Source: Acinetobacter sp. ANC 3781
GTDB taxonomy: Bacteria; Pseudomonadota; Gammaproteobacteria; Pseudomonadales; Moraxellaceae
Length of the DNA stretch: 64,000 nt
Assembly (NCBI RefSeq): GCF_004331285.1
Contig: NZ_SJOH01000004.1
Location: 62,001 to 126,000, forward strand
Reading direction: 5' to 3'
The notes below the pieces were generated by a model. The model had not been told where the DNA came from and ran no database searches. It saw only the letters and a list, made by a program, of their open reading frames with translations. Position numbers and translations under genes: made by a program. Below, piece by piece: positions 40,401 to 49,235 of this stretch. Every line of letters begins with the position of its first letter. Positions within the stretch are counted from its first letter, which is position 1.

Positions 40401-40850
40401 ATGTCTGATATTAGTTTCCTCAATCAAACCTTCCCTACCACCACGGGTGAAATTAATCTGACCGAAATTCCGACTGAATGGCTAATTGTGTATTTTTATC
40501 CGAAGGATTCAACCCCGGGCTGTACCATACAAGCGATAGGTTTTTCGTGTCTAAAGGATCAATTTGATGCTTTAGATACCACTATTTTGGGCATTTCACG
40601 CGACTCTGTTAAAGCGCATCAGAACTTTACCGAAAAGCAGAATCTGACCATTAATCTGATTAGTGACAAAGAAGAAATACTGTGCAAGCACTTTGACGTG
40701 ATTAAAGAAAAAAACATGTATGGCAAACAGGTGATGGGTATTGAACGCTCAACCTTTATTTTCCATAATGGCAAACTAGTCAAAGAATACCGTAAAGTCA
40801 AAGCTGCAGGTCATGCAGAACAGGTATTGGAAGACTTAAAAGCCCTCTAG
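40401..40850 (+). CDS. bcp: Thioredoxin-dependent peroxiredoxin, Bcp/PrxQ type
   Basis: A 149-residue peroxiredoxin reducing hydroperoxides. The peroxidatic Cys41 lies in FYPKDSTPGCTIQ with the conserved Thr three residues before it, and RSTFIFHNGK is the conserved Arg region. In E. coli Bcp the resolving Cys is five residues after the first; here that position is Ile, and the next cysteine is Cys50 (nine residues on). Another Cys is at about 95. The enzyme may use Cys50 as resolver or work as a 1-Cys form. Confidence 0.9.
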   Translation: MSDISFLNQTFPTTTGEINLTEIPTEWLIVYFYPKDSTPGCTIQAIGFSCLKDQFDALDTTILGISRDSVKAHQNFTEKQNLTINLISDKEEILCKHFDVIKEKNMYGKQVMGIERSTFIFHNGKLVKEYRKVKAAGHAEQVLEDLKAL

Positions 40851-40880
40851 GTAGCTTGATAGTATTACCACTAAATTTAT

Positions 40881-40905
40881 AAAAGCCCAAAGCTTTGGGC
40901 TTTTA
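40881..40905 (+). terminator. Intrinsic terminator of bcp
   Basis: AAAGCCCAAAGCTTTGGGCTTTT palindrome with T tail. Confidence 0.88.
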
Positions 40906-41059
40906 TCCTACTTGTTTCTTTGTGGTCTTTTATAACCCAAAATCTTAATTTAGCTTTTGCTTGGATTTTTTAAATCCACCTAATAACCAGCCTACAGCAC
41001 AGTAGATAAATTAAAAAAACCTATAAAAAGATCTTTTTGAAACACCCGCAAATGTAATT

Positions 41060-41635
41060 TTAGTTCACTTCACATTGCCCCGAAAGCTGAAGATTCACTT
41101 TCTCCCCTACACCTCCAATACCTTTTCTCATACCAAAATCGCTACGGTTAATCACTGCAGAAGCTTGGACATCGAGTAAGTTGACATTAGAGAGGTTAGG
41201 TTTAAATGTGGTTACAAAAATCACAGGCTTGGTCACACCACGCAAGGTCAAATTTCCTAGAACATTATATTTACCATTTCCCAAGTCTTTAAATTGGGTA
41301 CTTTTAAACCTTACAGTTTTATATTTCGCTGCATAAAAAAGGTCTTCGCCCAAAATCATCTGTTTCAGCAAAGGCTTATTAAAGCTTAAACTCTCGACAT
41401 CCATAATCAGATGTGTCGATGCCTTTTGCGGTGCTTTAGCATCAAACTCCATGCTCGATTGAACTTGATTAAATTTAGCCTTGACCACCGTAAGCCCCAT
41501 CGACTTGATCTCGAAACCAACATTACTTTGAGGTGTTAAAACCCAGGATTGCGCAAAGGACTGACTGATCAAAGCTGAACCCATTGCTAAGATAACAAGT
41601 CCATTTTTTATTGTTGTTTTCAAATTTAAATCCAC
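41060..41635 (-). CDS. YceI family periplasmic protein (copy 1)
   Basis: A 191-residue protein with signal peptide (cleaved after SFAQ). The YceI lipocalin-like fold is seen in SNVGFEIKSMGLTVVKAKF, FKDLGNGKYNVLGNLTLRGVTKPV and SDFGMRKGIGGVGEKV. Such proteins bind isoprenoids such as polyprenyl or ubiquinone-like lipids. A paralogue lies 400 bases away on the same strand, with matching segments throughout. Confidence 0.9.
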   Translation of the reverse strand: MDLNLKTTIKNGLVILAMGSALISQSFAQSWVLTPQSNVGFEIKSMGLTVVKAKFNQVQSSMEFDAKAPQKASTHLIMDVESLSFNKPLLKQMILGEDLFYAAKYKTVRFKSTQFKDLGNGKYNVLGNLTLRGVTKPVIFVTTFKPNLSNVNLLDVQASAVINRSDFGMRKGIGGVGEKVNLQLSGQCEVN

Positions 41636-42038
41636 CTTTTATGATTGCTTATTGATCGGATTTAGACATGCGGTCCATCCTTAGATTAAATTTGTTTTAA
41701 ATTTTTGAATTTGCATTTTAGTTATTTTTATATCAGTTTATTGGGGTTTTTGTAAAATCATTAATGACTAATGGAAAAAAATACCCGACATAATTTCCCT
41801 ATAAGAATTAGCTTAATATATTATTAGCAACCTAATAGCACTTTATAAAATTGTTATTTTTAAATACTTTGACTTTAAAAGGCTGTCCTATATTTTAAGC
41901 TCACCAAGAAGTTTAAAAGCTGTCAGCAACTTAAAAGTATAGAAGTCTATATATCACTATAAGAATAAAACCATTATGCAAAAGCGTAAAAAAACTCGAA
42001 ATTCTGAAGTACTTTAAGCGGTTGTTTAAATGCATAAA
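41636..42038. other. Spacer between the two YceI paralogues
   Basis: About 400 AT-rich bases. It presumably contains the promoter of YceI copy 1. No terminator hairpin with a T run is clear for copy 2, and no small gene is apparent. Confidence 0.35.
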
Positions 42039-42608
42039 CTATCTTGTTTGCCATTGTCCATTTACTGCAATATTCACTTTCTCCCCTACCCCACCAAATG
42101 ATTTTTTCATACCAAAATCACTACGATTCACCACGGCTTTAGATTCAACATCTAAAAGTTGGGGATCGGCTATATTTGGTTTTAAAACGGTATCTAGAGT
42201 TACAGGCTGGGTAATACCGCGCAAGGTTAAATCACCTTTTATACTGTAATGATTGTTGCCTAAGGCTATAAATTCATGACTATTAAAAGTCGCTGTTGGA
42301 TATTTTTCTGCATAAAATAAATCCTCACCCAAAATCATCTCTCTTAGTGATGGTCTGCTCAAACTTAGGCTATTTATATCCAATACAAACTGTGCCGAGG
42401 CATTTTGTGGCACTTTAGGATCAAAGCTCATACTGGATTGAACCTGCTCAAATTGCCCTTTCACGATAGAAAAACCCATCGATCTGATATCAAAACTGAC
42501 ATGAGTCTGAGGGGTTAGTATCCATTCTTGTGCATTTGCTTGAGCTAAGATATTTAAACTTACTGTTCCAGCAATTAAGAGATTTTTGATTATGGTCTGG
42601 ATATTCAT
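42039..42608 (-). CDS. YceI family periplasmic protein (copy 2)
   Basis: A 189-residue paralogue of the preceding YceI gene. The signal peptide is cleaved after ANAQ; family segments are THVSFDIRSMGFSIVKGQFEQ, GDLTLRGITQPV and SDFGMKKSFGGVGEKV. ATG 42608 is chosen because AGGAG lies at proper distance; the GTG three codons earlier overlaps that site. The two genes arose by tandem duplication and have diverged considerably. Confidence 0.9.
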   Translation of the reverse strand: MNIQTIIKNLLIAGTVSLNILAQANAQEWILTPQTHVSFDIRSMGFSIVKGQFEQVQSSMSFDPKVPQNASAQFVLDINSLSLSRPSLREMILGEDLFYAEKYPTATFNSHEFIALGNNHYSIKGDLTLRGITQPVTLDTVLKPNIADPQLLDVESKAVVNRSDFGMKKSFGGVGEKVNIAVNGQWQTR

Positions 42609-42658
42609 CTTGTCCACTCCTAGGTCGTTGCAATTTCTTGCTCCGACTTAAAAGCTTA

Positions 42659-43234
42659 CTAAGATTTTTCAAGATTGGTTTTATCTTGTGTCAGGTATTT
42701 GTGCTGCAATTGTTGGTAAGTAGGCGTGTTCTGAAATTTGTGTAAAAACTCACTGGTGCCCAGTGGAAAAGCAGATTCGATGATTTCGCCACGATAATAC
42801 GCTTCACGCAGCGGGGTCGCTGAAATTGCTCCAACCAAGCTGGCAAGTTCTACCATCTCCCATTCTGGAAAAAGCTGCAGATAGTATGAAGATTCATCCT
42901 TAAAATGACCAATTAAACCGACTTTATCTTCAGGCTGTACCATTTCTGCTACCAGCGAAGTAACCAGCTTTTGCCATTTTTTATCATCGTAGACATCAAC
43001 CACATGTACAAACTTAATTCGCTGTTGATCTACTGCTGAAAAGTTGGACAAAATCATCTGTTCACGTTCAGAAGCACTAAACGGATTTTTAATATTACGT
43101 TCATTCTGTGCAGATCCGAGTGCCAAAATCACATACTGACTTTGCTCTAAAGCAATTTTAATCGTTTGCATATGTGCCAAATGAAAAGGCTGAAACCGAC
43201 CAATGAAAACAAGATAATCAAATGTATAGTTCAT
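42659..43234 (-). CDS. nadM: Nicotinamide-nucleotide adenylyltransferase, NadM-like
   Basis: A 191-residue nucleotidyltransferase. The (H/T)xGH-class motif appears as GRFQPFHLAH at residues 12-21. The C-terminal ISATPLREAYYRG contains the second nucleotide-binding ISxT-R motif. It would make NAD from NMN. It lacks the Nudix domain fused to NadM in some bacteria. Minus strand, about 50 bases upstream of YceI copy 2, possibly in one transcript. Confidence 0.82.
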   Translation of the reverse strand: MNYTFDYLVFIGRFQPFHLAHMQTIKIALEQSQYVILALGSAQNERNIKNPFSASEREQMILSNFSAVDQQRIKFVHVVDVYDDKKWQKLVTSLVAEMVQPEDKVGLIGHFKDESSYYLQLFPEWEMVELASLVGAISATPLREAYYRGEIIESAFPLGTSEFLHKFQNTPTYQQLQHKYLTQDKTNLEKS

Positions 43235-43338
43235 AACAGATCAAATTTTTTATGACTCATGAGTTGTGTCGCCCAAATAAATATGCGACATAATAAACGC
43301 CATAAAATTAAATTAAGTTTTAAAGCAAGGATAGTACG

Positions 43339-44139
43339 ATGACACTGAGCTGTATTCAACAACCTCATGAACATTTGGATGCGAATTTAGAAAATGGCGT
43401 ACTAACTTTAGCCATTAATCGACCAAAAGCAAAAAATGCATTATATGGCGAATTGTATCTCTGGATTGCTAAAGCTTTAGATGAAGCGGATCAAGATAAA
43501 GATGTGCGTGTGGTGATTTTACGCGGTGCAGATGCAGATTTCAGCGCGGGCAATGATATGCAGGACTTCATGCAGTTTATTCAAACTCCACTTTCCGGGA
43601 AAGCTGGTGATGCACCTCCATTTGTAGTATTAAAATCTGCTGCGAAATTTTCAAAACCTTTGATTGCAGCGGTTCGTGGTGTAGCGATTGGTATTGGGGT
43701 TACTATGCTTTTACACTGTGATTTGGTTTATAGCGACAACACTGCCCTATTCCAGATTCCATTTGTAAGCTTGGGCCTTTCTCCTGAAGGGGCTTCGAGC
43801 AAGCTGCTTATTCAACAGGCGGGTTACCACAAAGCGGCTGAGTTGCTTTTTACTGCACAAAAATTTAACAGTGAAAAAGCACTCAGTGCAGGTTTGGTGA
43901 ATAGCATTGAAGAAGATGTATATGCGACTGCATTGAAACAGGCGCAGATTTTAGCTGTACTGCCATTGGCTTCAATTAAGCAAACCAAAGCTTTAATGAA
44001 ACATAACTTGCAGGAAATTCTGGACTGTGTAGATGATGAAGCTGAAATCTTTATGAAGCGTGTCTCTTCACCAGAAATGGCTGAGGCAGTGGCTGCATTT
44101 ATGCAAAAGCGCAAGCCAGATTTTGCACAATTTAATTAA
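43339..44139 (+). CDS. Enoyl-CoA hydratase/isomerase family protein
   Basis: A 266-residue crotonase-fold protein. The oxyanion-hole segments are FSAGNDMQDFM (about residues 72-82) and AVRGVAIGIGVTMLLHCDL. The catalytic acid at the second position is in LGLSPEGASSKLL, the arrangement typical of delta3-delta2 isomerase-like members. The exact substrate is unknown. Confidence 0.88.
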   Translation: MTLSCIQQPHEHLDANLENGVLTLAINRPKAKNALYGELYLWIAKALDEADQDKDVRVVILRGADADFSAGNDMQDFMQFIQTPLSGKAGDAPPFVVLKSAAKFSKPLIAAVRGVAIGIGVTMLLHCDLVYSDNTALFQIPFVSLGLSPEGASSKLLIQQAGYHKAAELLFTAQKFNSEKALSAGLVNSIEEDVYATALKQAQILAVLPLASIKQTKALMKHNLQEILDCVDDEAEIFMKRVSSPEMAEAVAAFMQKRKPDFAQFN

Positions 44140-44157
44140 TTGTTTTATTGTTAAATG

Positions 44158-44200
44158 AAAAGCCACTGAATAATGACATTGTTCAGTGGCTTTATGTTTT
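44158..44200 (+). terminator. Intrinsic terminator
   Basis: AAAGCCACTGAA pairs with TTCAGTGGCTTT, followed by ATGTTTTTT. Confidence 0.88.
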
Positions 44201-44244
44201 TTAATAGATCTAAATTTCAAGCTTTAAAATTTGAGTAGATAAAG

Positions 44245-45012
44245 ATGACTGATTCAAGCGAAACCAAAACTGAAAAAAAACGTTATTTTGAGCCTGCCCC
44301 GACAGATATTGATGTCGAGAATTTTAAGAAAGTTGTGCAGACCCGTCGTTCTGTACGTAAATTTACTAAAAAAACTATTCCTGCCGAAGTGCTGGATGAT
44401 TGTTTAGACCTTGCCTTGCTTGCACCAAACTCATCCAATCTGCAGCCGTGGACCTTTTATGTGGTGCAAAACCTAGCTAAAAAGAAACAGCTGGTAAAAG
44501 CCTGCTTAAGCCAATTAGCAGCAAAAACGGCTTCAGAATTGATTGTTTGTGTGGCACGTACCGATCGTATTGATGAAATGGCGAAAATGAATATTTCTGA
44601 ATTTCCATTTCCTGAAGCGCCTGCTGCTGTGCAGAAATATTATAAGTTCATTCCGTATAATTATAAAACAGGTTATTTCAATGCTCTGGGTAACTTTAAG
44701 AAAGTGGCTTTCAAAGTTGCACGTACACTGGATAAGCAATTGCCAGTGACTGCCTTTAACCCGGCAGATGCAAAACTTTGGGCAAGCAAAACCACAGCTT
44801 TGGCTTGTGAAAATCTGGTTTTGGCTTTAAGGGCTTATGGTTTTGACAGTTGCATGATGGAAGGTTTTGATGAACCGATGGTCAATAAAATTTTAAATCT
44901 GAATGATCAGCAATATCCTGTGATGGTCATTGCTGCAGGTGAGCGCGCGGTTGACGGTGTGTTCTTCCCGCAATACCGTTTTGACCGTGAATTATTTATT
45001 CAGAAGGTTTGA
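44245..45012 (+). CDS. Nitroreductase family protein
   Basis: A 255-residue FMN-dependent nitroreductase-fold enzyme. The FMN phosphate-binding TRRSVRKFTKKTIP is at about residues 32-45, LLAPNSSNLQPWTFYVV follows, and ALRAYGFDSCMMEGF is the C-terminal conserved part. Its physiological substrate is unknown. About 100 bases after the terminator of the crotonase gene. Confidence 0.88.
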   Translation: MTDSSETKTEKKRYFEPAPTDIDVENFKKVVQTRRSVRKFTKKTIPAEVLDDCLDLALLAPNSSNLQPWTFYVVQNLAKKKQLVKACLSQLAAKTASELIVCVARTDRIDEMAKMNISEFPFPEAPAAVQKYYKFIPYNYKTGYFNALGNFKKVAFKVARTLDKQLPVTAFNPADAKLWASKTTALACENLVLALRAYGFDSCMMEGFDEPMVNKILNLNDQQYPVMVIAAGERAVDGVFFPQYRFDRELFIQKV

Positions 45013-45082
45013 TTCTAATTTAAAATTGGCACAGCCTGATACGCTTGCCATAACTCGCTTTAAATTTGCATAGGTATAGATG

Positions 45083-45171
45083 TTACTTTAAAGGCTCAAA
45101 ATAACCAAAACCCTTTGTTAGACAGAAGATTCATCCCTGAATCTCTGTCTAACGGGTGACATCCATATCAC
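45083..45171 (-). repeat. Structured intergenic repeat, copy 1 (possible small RNA)
   Basis: Read on the minus strand: hairpin 1 GTGAT-ATGGAT-GTCAC (45171-45156), hairpin 2 with outer stem TTAGACAG/CTGTCTAA, inner stem AGATTCA/TGAATCT, loop GGGA and a bulged T (45152-45118), then CAAAGGGTTTTG and hairpin 3 TTATTTT/AAAGTAA (to 45083). The same plan with different stem sequences occurs at 49236-49330. Two pairs that are G-U on the minus strand would be A-C on the plus strand, suggesting the minus strand is the functional one. Confidence 0.75.
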
Positions 45172-45205
45172 CCTTTCGCGTATCAGAATATTCTTCTGTG
45201 GCAAC

Positions 45206-45523
45206 TTAATATTTCACATCCACCATTTGAATAAATTCGAAAGCAGGCTCTTCATATGGATGGCTTGCCTTTAATACTTTTGCGACATCAGAAGCTTGAT
45301 CTTCAGGCACAATAATTTCTACCCGCCATTCCTCAACTTTTTCAAGTTGTCCGACTTCACCAATAAAAGGATCTGCCCTTTTCACTGGTTTAAATTGTCC
45401 TGTACCCAAAACCTGCCAGGCACAATGCTCATAGTTACCTATCCCACCTGCACCTGCTTTGAACACGGCGATTTTGGTCGATTCCAGATAAGATTCAGGA
45501 ACGTAATAGATCAGTTTAAGCAT
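45206..45523 (-). CDS. NIF3/YqfO-like domain protein
   Basis: A 105-residue protein matching the inserted CutA-like (YqfO) domain of NIF3 proteins: LKLIYYVPESYLESTKIAVFKAGAGGIGNYEHCAW at the start and SHPYEEPAFEFIQM at the end. It is a stand-alone version, common in gammaproteobacteria and sometimes labelled RtxA-like in error. Possibly metal- or ligand-binding; function unknown. Confidence 0.85.
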   Translation of the reverse strand: MLKLIYYVPESYLESTKIAVFKAGAGGIGNYEHCAWQVLGTGQFKPVKRADPFIGEVGQLEKVEEWRVEIIVPEDQASDVAKVLKASHPYEEPAFEFIQMVDVKY

Positions 45524-45895
45524 GTGGATGATCCTCTAGATTAGTTTACTGTTATCGTAATATTAAACGTGCATAAATCACTGCAAACGGTTTATTACTT
45601 ATTTAAAAATAATAAAATTCAAAATAGAGCCAGATACAAGCATCCATTACTTTTCGTGACATTTCTCTTACAGTTCAATCTTTTACACTGTTCAAAAAAC
45701 GCTCTATCTTAAAAACAAGATTCAATTATATAAATTCGGGATGGAATCCTTAGTTCGCCTCTCGGTCTTAACAACAATATTTTTATTACACCTAAAGTCA
45801 TTCTAATAAAACAGTGCAATAAGTTATCTTGCGATTCCAGATACCCTTTACTGTTTCTCTGACTTTGATTGGGTGTAAGCAACTGGAGAAAATAA
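45524..45895. other. Intergenic region upstream of fadE
   Basis: About 370 bases between divergent genes. It holds the fadE promoter and a GGAGAAAA ribosome binding site at the end. A minus-strand frame at 45709-45909 has no coding character. Confidence 0.4.
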
Positions 45896-48355
45896 ATGTT
45901 ATTCATCATCAGTGTGCTTATTCAATTTTTTACAATCTGGGCCATTTTCTTTTTTGCATTGAGCCGTAATACTGGGGCAATTACGACAATCATCGTTGCA
46001 GTAGTCACCGCCTTTATTAGTCCATGGTCGCTAATTTTTGGTATTCCACTTATTCTACTCAGTCTGGTCATTATGATTGATTCATTACGAATGGCACTGA
46101 TGACCAGACCTGCCTATAAGACCCTTGCCAATGCTATGCCGACAATGAGCACCACTGAGCGCGAAGCTTTGGATGCAGGCACCAGTTGGTGGGAAAAAGA
46201 CCTGTTTATGGGAGCACCGGACTGGTCCAAATTTGAAAGCTATCCTTATCCTACGCTTTCGACAGAAGAACAATCATTTTTAGATCATGAAGTCGAACAG
46301 TTATGCAGTATGCTGAATGACTGGGATATCCATCATCACTATAAAGATTTGCCACCCGAAGCATGGACTTACATTCGTGAAAATGGTTTTTTAGGGCTGA
46401 TTATTCCTAAGGAATATGGCGGACGTGCCTTTAGTTCATTTGCGCAAAGCCGGATTATGAGCAAGATTGCTTCCCGTTCCTTAACGGCAGCGGTCAGTTG
46501 TATGGTGCCCAATTCTTTAGGACCGGGTGAATTATTACTACATTATGGAACTGAAGCGCAAAAAGACCGCTATTTACCGGGCTTGGCCAATGGTAAAGAG
46601 ATTCCCTGTTTTGGCTTAACCAGTCCAGAAGCAGGTTCAGATGCAGGGGCCATTCCGGATACCGGTGTGGTTTGCTATGGAGATTTTGAAGGCCAGCAAG
46701 TGCTTGGCTTACGCATGAATTTCTCCAAACGCTGGATTACCCTTGCCCCGATTGCAACTGTCATCGGTTTGGCATTTAAGCTGTATGATCCTGATGGACT
46801 ATTAGGTGATAAAAACAAGATGGAATATGGCATTACCTGTGCCCTGATTCCTGCCAGTCATGAGGGCGTAAAAGTTGGAGCACGGCACAATCCCGGTTCC
46901 CCTTTTATGAATGGAACCGTAGATGGTAAAGATATCTTTATTCCACTGGACTGGATTATCGGCGGTGCTGAAAATATTGGTAAAGGCTGGCGTATGCTAA
47001 TGGAATGTCTGGCAGTGGGTCGTGGTATTTCCTTACCTGCATTATCGACCGCCGCAAGTGAAGTAACGTATTTGACCGTAGGTGCTTTTGCCAAAATCCG
47101 TCAACAATTCAAGATTTCAGTCGGTAAATTTGAAGGTGTGCAGGAAGCCACCAGTGATATTGCCAGTGATACCTATATGCTAGAAGCCTTCCGTTATTTG
47201 GTCACTTGTGGATTAAATCAAGGTGGTAAGCCTGCCGTGATGACAGCAATGGCCAAATACTATGCCACTGAAACCATGCGCCGCGTCGTCAATCACGGGA
47301 TGGACGTGGTCGGTGGTCGTGCCGTGCAAATGGGTCCACGTAACTTTTTAGCACTCTATTATCAAACTATTCCAGTCTCGATTACAGTGGAAGGTGCCAA
47401 CATCCTCAGTCGTTCTTTAATGATTTTTGGTCAGGGTTCGATGCGTTGTCATCCTTATTTGTTTGAGGAGTTACAACTGCTACAAGCCACGGACAAAGAT
47501 GCTGCCCTGAATACCTTTAATGATATGCTGTTTAAACATTTAGGCTATACCTTTAACCGTACTGCGCGTGCATTTGCTTATGGCTATGTGGGTGGTTCAT
47601 CCGATGCACCGAAAAGTGTCGATGACTTTACTCGCCCCTATTACAAAATTATTAACCGTTTAAGTACTAACTTTTCACTCACTGCCGATATGTGTTTAGG
47701 CTTACTTGCGGGAGATATTAAACGTAAAGAAATGCTTTCGGGGCGTTTGGCAGATATTCATGCCAATCTGTTTATCAGCACTGCGATTCTTAAATATTAT
47801 GAACATGGCAAAAAAACTGAGGCTGAGCAAATTCATGCAAAACTGGCCCTGGAAAAATCTCTGTTTAATGCACAGGAAGCTTTTTATGGTTTATTTGCTA
47901 ACTTTCCTGTCAGCATTGCGGCTGGCTTAGTGAAATTCATCTGTTTCCCGCTCGGTCGTCCTGTTAACAAACCTAGTGATGCTTTGAAACAACAGGTTGG
48001 CGAAATCATTATGCAGGACAATGCTTTCCGCGATGAACTGAAAAAACACGTGTTCTATAACACAGCTGAAGATGATGTTACGGGCCGTATGGAATCGACC
48101 TTTAACATGTTGCTTGAGTTAGAACCGCTTTGGGACAAGTTCAAGAAAGCGGAATCGAAAGGACAGTTTAAAGGTTTAACTTTTGATGAACGTATTAGTA
48201 ATGCGGTAGAGATAGGTTTTATCACTCCACAGGAAGCATCCAGTCTACTAAGCTATAATGCCAAACGTTACGACAGTATGCTGACCGACGTTTTTGACTC
48301 TGAGCTTGATCAAACTTTGGAACTGGAAAATCCTTATAATAATGAGGAAGAATAA
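45896..48355 (+). CDS. fadE: Long-chain acyl-CoA dehydrogenase, FadE type
   Basis: An 819-residue membrane-associated acyl-CoA dehydrogenase, the first step of fatty acid beta-oxidation. The N-terminal 65 residues hold two or three hydrophobic segments. The dehydrogenase core (about 80-520) has LIIPKEYGGRAFSSFAQSRI, CFGLTSPEAGSDAG and MRRVVNHGMDVVGGRAVQ. A helical C-terminal extension (about 520-815) is a known feature of FadE. Size and order match E. coli FadE (814). ATG 45896 follows GGAGAAAATAA. Confidence 0.95.
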   Translation: MLFIISVLIQFFTIWAIFFFALSRNTGAITTIIVAVVTAFISPWSLIFGIPLILLSLVIMIDSLRMALMTRPAYKTLANAMPTMSTTEREALDAGTSWWEKDLFMGAPDWSKFESYPYPTLSTEEQSFLDHEVEQLCSMLNDWDIHHHYKDLPPEAWTYIRENGFLGLIIPKEYGGRAFSSFAQSRIMSKIASRSLTAAVSCMVPNSLGPGELLLHYGTEAQKDRYLPGLANGKEIPCFGLTSPEAGSDAGAIPDTGVVCYGDFEGQQVLGLRMNFSKRWITLAPIATVIGLAFKLYDPDGLLGDKNKMEYGITCALIPASHEGVKVGARHNPGSPFMNGTVDGKDIFIPLDWIIGGAENIGKGWRMLMECLAVGRGISLPALSTAASEVTYLTVGAFAKIRQQFKISVGKFEGVQEATSDIASDTYMLEAFRYLVTCGLNQGGKPAVMTAMAKYYATETMRRVVNHGMDVVGGRAVQMGPRNFLALYYQTIPVSITVEGANILSRSLMIFGQGSMRCHPYLFEELQLLQATDKDAALNTFNDMLFKHLGYTFNRTARAFAYGYVGGSSDAPKSVDDFTRPYYKIINRLSTNFSLTADMCLGLLAGDIKRKEMLSGRLADIHANLFISTAILKYYEHGKKTEAEQIHAKLALEKSLFNAQEAFYGLFANFPVSIAAGLVKFICFPLGRPVNKPSDALKQQVGEIIMQDNAFRDELKKHVFYNTAEDDVTGRMESTFNMLLELEPLWDKFKKAESKGQFKGLTFDERISNAVEIGFITPQEASSLLSYNAKRYDSMLTDVFDSELDQTLELENPYNNEEE

Positions 48356-48415
48356 GCGCCGATGCCAGATCCAAAACAGCAAGAACCTTTATCACCATAA
48401 AAATTTAAAAGATAA

Positions 48416-48442
48416 AAAACGGCTGAGTGAGGCCGTTTTTTC
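48416..48442 (+). terminator. Intrinsic terminator of fadE
   Basis: AACGGC-TGAGTGA-GGCCGTT with TTTTTT tail. Confidence 0.85.
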
Positions 48443-48543
48443 ATAATTATTATTCCAGTGAATTGCTAAATCTGATCATTTTAACTTCTTAAAAGTTTAG
48501 TTATGATCTTTTTAGCCATAATTACCTATAAGAAAGATGAACT

Positions 48544-49218
48544 GTGTCTAATAAACAAAATATCAATGAAATCGCCTTATCAACTGCAGAAAATATTGCT
48601 GATGAGTTAATATTTAAATCGGCAACAACATTTATTGAAGATTTAGCTAAATCAGTTCCGGTTGCTTCATTAGCGCTAGGATTAACAAAAGCGATATCAA
48701 ACTATAAGACTGCAAAAGATCAACGCCAATTATTAGCTTTTGTTCAAGAAACAGAAAATATAAATAATGGATTTATCGAAAAGTTTTTTAAAGACAAAGA
48801 TAATACAGAATTAGGTTATGAAATCTTAGGAATACTTGACCAAACATATTTAGAAAAACAAGCTCAAATGATTTTTAGAGCAACTAAATTATTTAAAGAT
48901 AATGTTATTAACAAACAAGAATTTGATAAATACAGTTATATAATTACCCGGTTAAACAACCATTTAATTAATTTGATTAATGATTGCTTTTATACCCCCC
49001 AAGATCAGCTAGATCAATTAGCTGGATTTGATGGTAAGAAATTCATAATTAACGCCGGATTCAAAAAAGATTTTACAAACCCTAATATGGAGTTGGTTAG
49101 CTTTGGTTTTTTAGAAGAAATACATCTTCCCTTAACATTAGAAGAAACACAAAAAGCTTCCATTTACAGAAGAACCAAAGAGTTCTATAAATTTTACGAA
49201 AAAATTTTCAAAGATTAA
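48544..49218 (+). CDS. AT-rich orphan gene of unknown function
   Basis: A 224-residue protein starting with GTG 48544, preceded by AAGAAAGA. Composition is clearly more AT-rich than its neighbours, rich in Lys, Asn and Ile, which suggests recent acquisition. The protein is mainly helical. A hydrophobic amphipathic stretch at about residues 37-52 (VPVASLALGLTKAISN) could be a membrane-interacting helix; the rest is charged. No motif I recognise. It lies immediately upstream of structured repeat copy 2, so the two may have arrived together. A toxin, immunity or defence role is possible but not shown. Confidence 0.7.
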   Translation: MSNKQNINEIALSTAENIADELIFKSATTFIEDLAKSVPVASLALGLTKAISNYKTAKDQRQLLAFVQETENINNGFIEKFFKDKDNTELGYEILGILDQTYLEKQAQMIFRATKLFKDNVINKQEFDKYSYIITRLNNHLINLINDCFYTPQDQLDQLAGFDGKKFIINAGFKKDFTNPNMELVSFGFLEEIHLPLTLEETQKASIYRRTKEFYKFYEKIFKD

Positions 49219-49235
49219 ATTAAATCACATGACTA

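Noticed and set aside
45709..45909. 66-codon minus-strand frame overlapping the fadE start
   Set aside because: It covers the fadE promoter and start, has no binding site and no family signal.
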